Of a DNA stretch of 64,000 nt, positions 60,063 to 64,000 are shown one piece after another. The translations under genes and the position numbers were made by a program. The notes beneath the pieces were generated by a model that was given only the letters and a program-made list of their open reading frames with translations, had not been told where the DNA came from and searched no databases. Within the stretch, counting starts at the first letter, position 1. Every line of letters begins with the position of its first letter. Source of the DNA: Scrofimicrobium sp. R131 (GTDB lineage: Bacteria > Actinomycetota > Actinomycetes > Actinomycetales > Actinomycetaceae); contig NZ_CP138335.1 in NCBI RefSeq assembly GCF_040256745.1, forward strand, positions 744,001-808,000, in the 5' to 3' direction.

Positions 60063-61490
60063 ATGAAAATCGTCAGTGGCCTCATCTATCACGAGTCCAA
60101 CACCTTCAACCCGTTGCCCACCGGGGCGGAGCAGTTCGTGGTTCTGCGCGGCCAGGAGAGCCTTGATCGGGTAGCGAGCACGCAGGTGTTCCGCAATCAC
60201 GGCATCGATGTAGTGGACTCGATCTACGCCATGGCGCTGTCCTCCGGGGTGGTCAAGCGCGATGTTTACGAGCAGTTCAAGGCGGAGCTGCTCGCATCCG
60301 TGGAGGCGAACCCGGATCTGGACGGCATCTGGCTGCACTTGCACGGAGCCATGATTGTCGAGGAGGTTGGCGCGGCAGAGACGGACCTGCTGCGTGCCCT
60401 GCGGGCCCAAGTTGGGCCGAACCTTCCAATTTCACTCACGCTGGATCCGCACGGAAATATCACCAGAGAGTTGACCGAGCTGGCGACCATTATCCGCGCC
60501 TATCGGACCATCCCTCACATTGACCAGCCAGAAATCGAAGCCCGAACCGCCGAGGAACTGGTCAAGGTGATTGGGGGAAATCCCGGCCGGATCGGCTACC
60601 GCCAGGTTCCAATCGCGCTGAGCGGGGAGATGGCCCTGTCTGCTCGGGCCCCGCTCAATCAGATTATTGAGCGCTTGGACCAGGTGGAGCAGGTGCCGGG
60701 AATTCTAGACGCCTCGTTCTTCGTCGGTTTTGCTTGGGCCGACGTGCCCTGGAACTCTGCCTCCGTGCTCGTGGTCCCCGAGACTGAGGAATATGAAGAA
60801 AAGGCCCAGCAGCTAGCGGATGAGTTGGCCGAGTACATCCTCGGTCGGGCCCAGGATTTCGAGTTCCAGATGAAAGTGTTGGATATCGACCAGACCCTGG
60901 AGACTCTGCGCGGGAAAGTGGACGCCCCGCTGTTCATTGCCGACTCGGGGGACAACACCACGGGTGGGGCGGTCGGTGCAAGTACCGTTCTGCTCGAGCG
61001 GCTGCTGGGGGAGGACTTCGGCAAACGGATTCTGGTGACCACCATCTTTGATTCGACGGCGGTGTCCCAACTGGTGGGCGTGCCAATTGGCGCCGAGGTG
61101 GACCTCCAGGTTGGAATGGCCATCACTGCCGACAGTCAGCCCGTTCGGGTCCAAGGCACCCTGACACATCGGGGTGACCTGCGTGGATACATGAGCTCTG
61201 AACGCGACGCGGTCGGACAGGCAGTGACGGTCAGTGTCGGCAACGTTGATGTAGTGTTGACCGACATTTCGGGCTCATTCGTCACCCCGGCACACTTCGC
61301 CGCGGCAGATCTGAATATTGACGATTACGACGTCATCATCTTGAAGCAGGGGTACCTCTTTCCGAAGCTAACCCCGGTGGCGGCCGACTATTTCATGTCG
61401 CTGACCCCCGGTGCGACGTTCCAAATCCTGCGCGAACTTGACTACGAAAACACGGAGATTCCGAAAAAGGACCTCTGGGGAGGAAAGTAA
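60063..61490 (+). CDS. M81-family metallopeptidase homologue (microcystinase MlrC-like)
   Basis: 475 aa. The N-terminal DUF1485 domain has YHESNTF (9-15), IWLHLHGAMIVEE, LTLDPHGNIT and AYRTIPHIDQPE, which supply the zinc ligands (Asp and His residues) of MlrC. The C-terminal MlrC domain has LFIADSGDNTTGGAVGAST. No signal peptide, so cytoplasmic. MlrC degrades linearised microcystin, but most homologues lie in transport operons with unknown substrates, as here. It is tightly packed behind the two permeases and only 4 bp before the CBM9-like gene. A role as amidase or hydrolase on the imported compound is an inference. Confidence 0.85.
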   Translation: MKIVSGLIYHESNTFNPLPTGAEQFVVLRGQESLDRVASTQVFRNHGIDVVDSIYAMALSSGVVKRDVYEQFKAELLASVEANPDLDGIWLHLHGAMIVEEVGAAETDLLRALRAQVGPNLPISLTLDPHGNITRELTELATIIRAYRTIPHIDQPEIEARTAEELVKVIGGNPGRIGYRQVPIALSGEMALSARAPLNQIIERLDQVEQVPGILDASFFVGFAWADVPWNSASVLVVPETEEYEEKAQQLADELAEYILGRAQDFEFQMKVLDIDQTLETLRGKVDAPLFIADSGDNTTGGAVGASTVLLERLLGEDFGKRILVTTIFDSTAVSQLVGVPIGAEVDLQVGMAITADSQPVRVQGTLTHRGDLRGYMSSERDAVGQAVTVSVGNVDVVLTDISGSFVTPAHFAAADLNIDDYDVIILKQGYLFPKLTPVAADYFMSLTPGATFQILRELDYENTEIPKKDLWGGK

Positions 61491-61494
61491 CAAC

Positions 61495-62280
61495 ATGTAC
61501 CAGGCATTGAAAGTGCCAACATCCGTTGGGCGTGACTTGAAGGTCGACTCACCGCTGTGGGATCAAGCCGCGAAGTCGCCTCGTTTCGTCAATATCGTCA
61601 ACGGAAAACGAGCGCTGTATCAAACCCAAGTGGCAGTCCTGTGGAGCGAGGAGTACCTGTTCGTTCGCTATTGGGCTCAAGAACCGTACCTGAGTGGAAC
61701 CATGCTGGAACGCGACCAGTTGCTGTTCAACGAAAACAATGTCGAGCTTTTCATCGATGGTGGCCCGTTCTACTACGAGCTGGAAATCAGCGCCAACAAC
61801 GTGGTGTACGAGGTCCTGTTCGCGTGGAGGGACTACTTCGATTCTCACGGCGACGAGTACCCAGAGTTGGATCCCATGAGGCGGAAGGCCTACACGTTTG
61901 GGGGGAACAACGACCGGGAAAGTGACCGTTTCTGGCTGGGCGATCACCCCCGGGGAGTGCGTTGGGCCTATACAGACTGGGATTTGCCCGGGTTGGAAAC
62001 CCAGGTTCAACTGCACGGAACCATCAATGATGACAGCGACGTGGACGAGGGGTGGGACACGATGATCAAGATCCCGTGGTCTTCCCTCGAACTACTAGCG
62101 AACGGTCGGTCCTTGCCCCCAGCGCCCGGTGACCGGTGGGCATTCCAGTTCGCCAGGTACGAACGGCTGGAAGAGTTGGGGATCAATGTTGGGTGGGCCT
62201 GGACCCCGGTGGGGGACAAGGACAACCACGTCCCTGAACGCTTCACCCCGATTGAGTTTTCCGCTCAAGAGTTGAGCTAG
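61495..62280 (+). CDS. CBM9-like (carbohydrate-binding family 9 / DOMON-type) single-domain protein
   Basis: 261 aa consisting almost entirely of one beta-sandwich of the CBM9-like type: PLWDQAAKSPRFVNIVNGKR, LWSEEYLFVRYWAQEP, NENNVELFIDGGPFYYELEI and AFQFARYERLEELG. In secreted enzymes this fold binds reducing ends of xylan or cellulose. Here there is no signal peptide, no catalytic domain and no anchor, so the protein is presumably cytoplasmic, which is odd for a CBM. ATG 61495 follows GGGAGGAAAGTAACAAC; the longer frame starting at 61411 lies inside the M81 gene. Last gene of the CUT1 operon, followed by a strong terminator. Function unknown. Confidence 0.8.
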   Translation: MYQALKVPTSVGRDLKVDSPLWDQAAKSPRFVNIVNGKRALYQTQVAVLWSEEYLFVRYWAQEPYLSGTMLERDQLLFNENNVELFIDGGPFYYELEISANNVVYEVLFAWRDYFDSHGDEYPELDPMRRKAYTFGGNNDRESDRFWLGDHPRGVRWAYTDWDLPGLETQVQLHGTINDDSDVDEGWDTMIKIPWSSLELLANGRSLPPAPGDRWAFQFARYERLEELGINVGWAWTPVGDKDNHVPERFTPIEFSAQELS

Positions 62281-62358
62281 CGGCGGACGGAGAGGCCCGC
62301 GGGTGAGCGGTGCCGCTTCCGGACGACCGAGAGAGCAAAGCAGTTTGCGGTTCACTGC

Positions 62359-62405
62359 GGGAGTTGGTCGCGGGACGAAGAGTCCTGTGCCCAACTCCCG
62401 TTTTT
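62359..62405 (+). terminator. Terminator of the CUT1-M81-CBM9 operon
   Basis: GGGAGTTGG and CCAACTCCC form a 9-bp stem with an inner GGAC/GTCC stem, followed by GTTTTT. Confidence 0.9.
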
Positions 62406-62503
62406 GCTGGCAAACATGTGCAAACGCTGGCAAACCTGGGTCGTTTGGGGCTGACTGGACCTTTTGGGTCGATGTTTGCCACTGTTCGGGCACGTTTGCC
62501 AGC
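62406..62503. repeat. 98-bp mirrored repeat element
   Basis: GCTGGCAAAC occurs at 62406 and 62426 (20-bp period). Its complement GTTTGCCA(G/C) occurs at 62474 and 62494 (again 20 bp). The two 30-bp arms are about three-quarters complementary around a 38-bp loop. It lies directly after the operon terminator in the otherwise gene-free interval 62281-62641. Nature unknown: folded RNA, protein-binding array or a small interspersed repeat. Confidence 0.65.
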
Positions 62504-62571
62504 AGTCCGGCGCGCTAAACGCACATCAACCAGCTAGATTCACCTCGGAAACGAGCGCAACCATCCTGGCA

Positions 62572-62630
62572 GGCCCCGCAGCCACCCCGGCCGGGCCCAC
62601 AACGGCCCCACAAGCGGCCCCGCAGCCACC
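62572..62630. repeat. 15-bp direct repeat pair near the IclR gene end
   Basis: GGCCCCGCAGCCACC at 62572 and 62616 is separated by a GC-rich spacer containing several GGCC palindromes. It lies just past the IclR-type stop and may act in termination. Confidence 0.5.
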
Positions 62631-62641
62631 AAACCGGCCAG

Positions 62642-63379
62642 CTACAGCCCCATCTTCTCGGCGGTGCTGAGGAACTCGCTGAGGCGATTGGCGGCCGCCA
62701 CGACCGCCGGGCCGTGGACCCGCCCAGGCTGGCGCCCCATCCGCTCCAGGGGCCCGGAAATCGACAGGGCCGCAATCACGCGTCCGTCGCCGCCGCGAAC
62801 CGGTGCCGAGACTGAGGCCACCCCCGCCTCGCGCTCACTGACCGACTGAGCCCAGCCGCGGCGCCGAACCTGCGACAGCATGGTGGCCGTAAACGAGGCT
62901 CCCTGCAGGCCCCGGTGGAGTCGTTCCGGCTCTTCCCAGGCCAGCAAAACCTGCGCGGCGGAGCCGGCCTTCATCGTGAGTGCAGCACCGACCGGGATCG
63001 AGTCGCGCAGACCCACCTGCCGTTCGGCAGAGGCGACGCAAACCCGATTTTCTCCCTGGCGTCGGAACAGTTGAGCCGACTCCTTGGTGTGGTCCCGAAG
63101 GGCAATTAAGATAGGCATGGATGATGAAATTAGCTTGTCCTCACCGGCTGCGGAGGCCAGTTCTTGGAGCCGGGGCCCCAGCACAAAGCGTCCCTGCATG
63201 TCCCGGGTGACCAGGCGGTGATGCTCCAGAGCCACAGCCAATCGGTGCGCTGTCGGCCTGGCAAGATGAGTCGCGGCTACGAGCTGTGCCAAGGTGGCGG
63301 GCCCGGCTTCAAGCGCGCCCAGAACCAGGGCCGCCTTGTCGAGTACACCAACTCCACTGGAATCTGTAACACCGTCCAT
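62642..63379 (-). CDS. ltbR: IclR-family regulator, LtbR-like
   Basis: 245 aa from ATG 63379. The N-terminal winged helix is VLDKAALVLGALEAGPATLA, then LARPTAHRLAVALEHHRLV. The C-terminal IclR effector domain has LGPRLQELA, RDSIPVGAALTMKAGSAAQV and RGWAQSVSEREAGVASVSAPV. It is divergent from leuC. In Corynebacterium the IclR-type LtbR has the same position and controls leucine and tryptophan biosynthesis, so the symbol is assigned by synteny and family. The upstream interval of about 105 bp should hold its operator. Confidence 0.82.
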   Translation of the reverse strand: MDGVTDSSGVGVLDKAALVLGALEAGPATLAQLVAATHLARPTAHRLAVALEHHRLVTRDMQGRFVLGPRLQELASAAGEDKLISSSMPILIALRDHTKESAQLFRRQGENRVCVASAERQVGLRDSIPVGAALTMKAGSAAQVLLAWEEPERLHRGLQGASFTATMLSQVRRRGWAQSVSEREAGVASVSAPVRGGDGRVIAALSISGPLERMGRQPGRVHGPAVVAAANRLSEFLSTAEKMGL

Positions 63380-63485
63380 AACCGGATATTGCCATCTCAG
63401 AGCATGAGACTCCAAATCGGGCGCGCGGCGATTGGCGGAATGTTTATCCTACATGAGGCTTCGAGATGGAATGAGGTGAGCCACG

Positions 63486-64000
63486 GTGGGTAAGACGATG
63501 GCCGAGAAGGTCTGGGAAGAACACGTCGTCAAGCACGGTGAAGATGGGGTTCCAGACCTGCTGTACATCGACTTGCACTTCGTGCACGAAGTGACCAGTC
63601 CGCAGGCGTTTGAGGGTCTGCGCTTGGCGGGGCGGCCGGTGCGCTGCCCGGACCAGACGATTGCGACAGAGGATCACAACACGCCGACCAAGGACATCGA
63701 TCTCCCGATCGCGGATCTGACTTCGCGACTGCAGATCGAGACCCTGCGCCAAAACTGCGCCGAGTTCGGCGTCCGGATCCACTCTCTTGGGGACATCGAC
63801 CAGGGGATCGTCCACGTGGTTGGACCGCAGCTGGGCCTGACCCAGCCGGGCGCCACCATCGTCTGCGGCGACTCCCACACTTCCACCCACGGCGCCTTCG
63901 GGGCCCTGGCCTTCGGGATCGGCACCTCCGAAGTTGAGCACGTGCTGGCAACCCAAACCCTGCCGCTGCAGCCGTTCAAGACGATGGCGATCACGGTCAA
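63486..64000 (+). CDS. leuC: 3-isopropylmalate dehydratase large subunit, N-terminal part (cut by window edge)
   Basis: The first 171 residues are visible. LeuC with LeuD isomerises 2- to 3-isopropylmalate in leucine biosynthesis and carries a [4Fe-4S] cluster. Family motifs are [52 protein letters not shown] and [20 protein letters not shown]; the Cys of VCGDSHT is the position expected for the first cluster ligand. GTG 63486 is preceded by TGAGGTGAG. leuD should follow outside the window. Confidence 0.95.
   Translation, partial: MGKTMAEKVWEEHVVKHGEDGVPDLLYIDLHFVHEVTSPQAFEGLRLAGRPVRCPDQTIATEDHNTPTKDIDLPIADLTSRLQIETLRQNCAEFGVRIHSLGDIDQGIVHVVGPQLGLTQPGATIVCGDSHTSTHGAFGALAFGIGTSEVEHVLATQTLPLQPFKTMAITV

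Overview
The window reads as a chromosomal segment of a high-GC Gram-positive bacterium (Actinobacteria). The support is lineage-typical gene content and order: the DEAD-box helicase, ferritin-like protein, DUF3107 and adnA-adnB block; the 54-aa DUF3117 protein; the DUF3516 helicase; ftsE-ftsX beside smpB-ssrA; and an IclR regulator divergent from leuC. GTG and TTG starts are common, and many genes carry a -10-like hexamer exactly 6 nt before the start codon, which suggests leaderless mRNAs. Family placement (Actinomycetaceae-like) is only inference.

Layout. 1-12.3 kb is housekeeping: the start of a membrane pyrophosphatase, phosphohexomutase, purine nucleoside phosphorylase, a LOG-family protein, DUF3117, an O-methyltransferase, Mrp ATPase, a YflT-like membrane protein, aminopeptidase P, a PHP phosphoesterase, a DEAD-box helicase, a ferritin-like protein and DUF3107. 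12.4-20.3 kb carries the AdnAB double-strand-break resection motor-nuclease and a phosphotransferase-fold protein. 20.5-25.8 kb holds prfB, ftsE-ftsX with a coiled-coil M23 hydrolase, smpB and tmRNA (tag AKSERTDFVLAA). Just after tmRNA lies a decayed tyrosine-integrase N-terminus with clustered GTGGGCACG repeats, probably the scar of an element inserted at ssrA.

26.3-31.6 kb is a histidine kinase/response regulator pair divergent from a translationally coupled operon: a 19-codon leader ORF, a DUF4956 membrane protein, a VTC-type polyphosphate polymerase and a surface lipoprotein of the carbohydrate-binding beta-helix type. An 11-bp-period CTTAGC repeat sits in the divergent region and is a candidate operator. 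31.6-43.3 kb has a glycosyltransferase, a 0.7-kb stretch without a gene but with a promoter/terminator pair that may define a small RNA, a bcp peroxiredoxin, an HTH protein, a DUF3516 helicase, an FAH-family hydrolase, a MalY-type C-S lyase, gltX, tRNA-Gln, two identical tRNA-Glu genes and a GT4 glycosyltransferase.

43.3-62.5 kb is a sugar-utilisation island. A LacI-family regulator precedes araD and araA (no araB here), followed by two tandem paralogous ChvE-GguA-GguB type monosaccharide ABC transporters. A second LacI-type regulator faces a CUT1 ABC transporter operon that ends in an M81 (MlrC-like) metallopeptidase homologue and a stand-alone CBM9-like protein without a signal peptide. Near-perfect GTTAGCGCTAAC palindromes mark the araD and first-transporter promoters. 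Large stem-loops follow two of the three binding-protein genes, probably setting transcript stoichiometry. The window closes with an LtbR-like IclR regulator divergent from the start of leuC.
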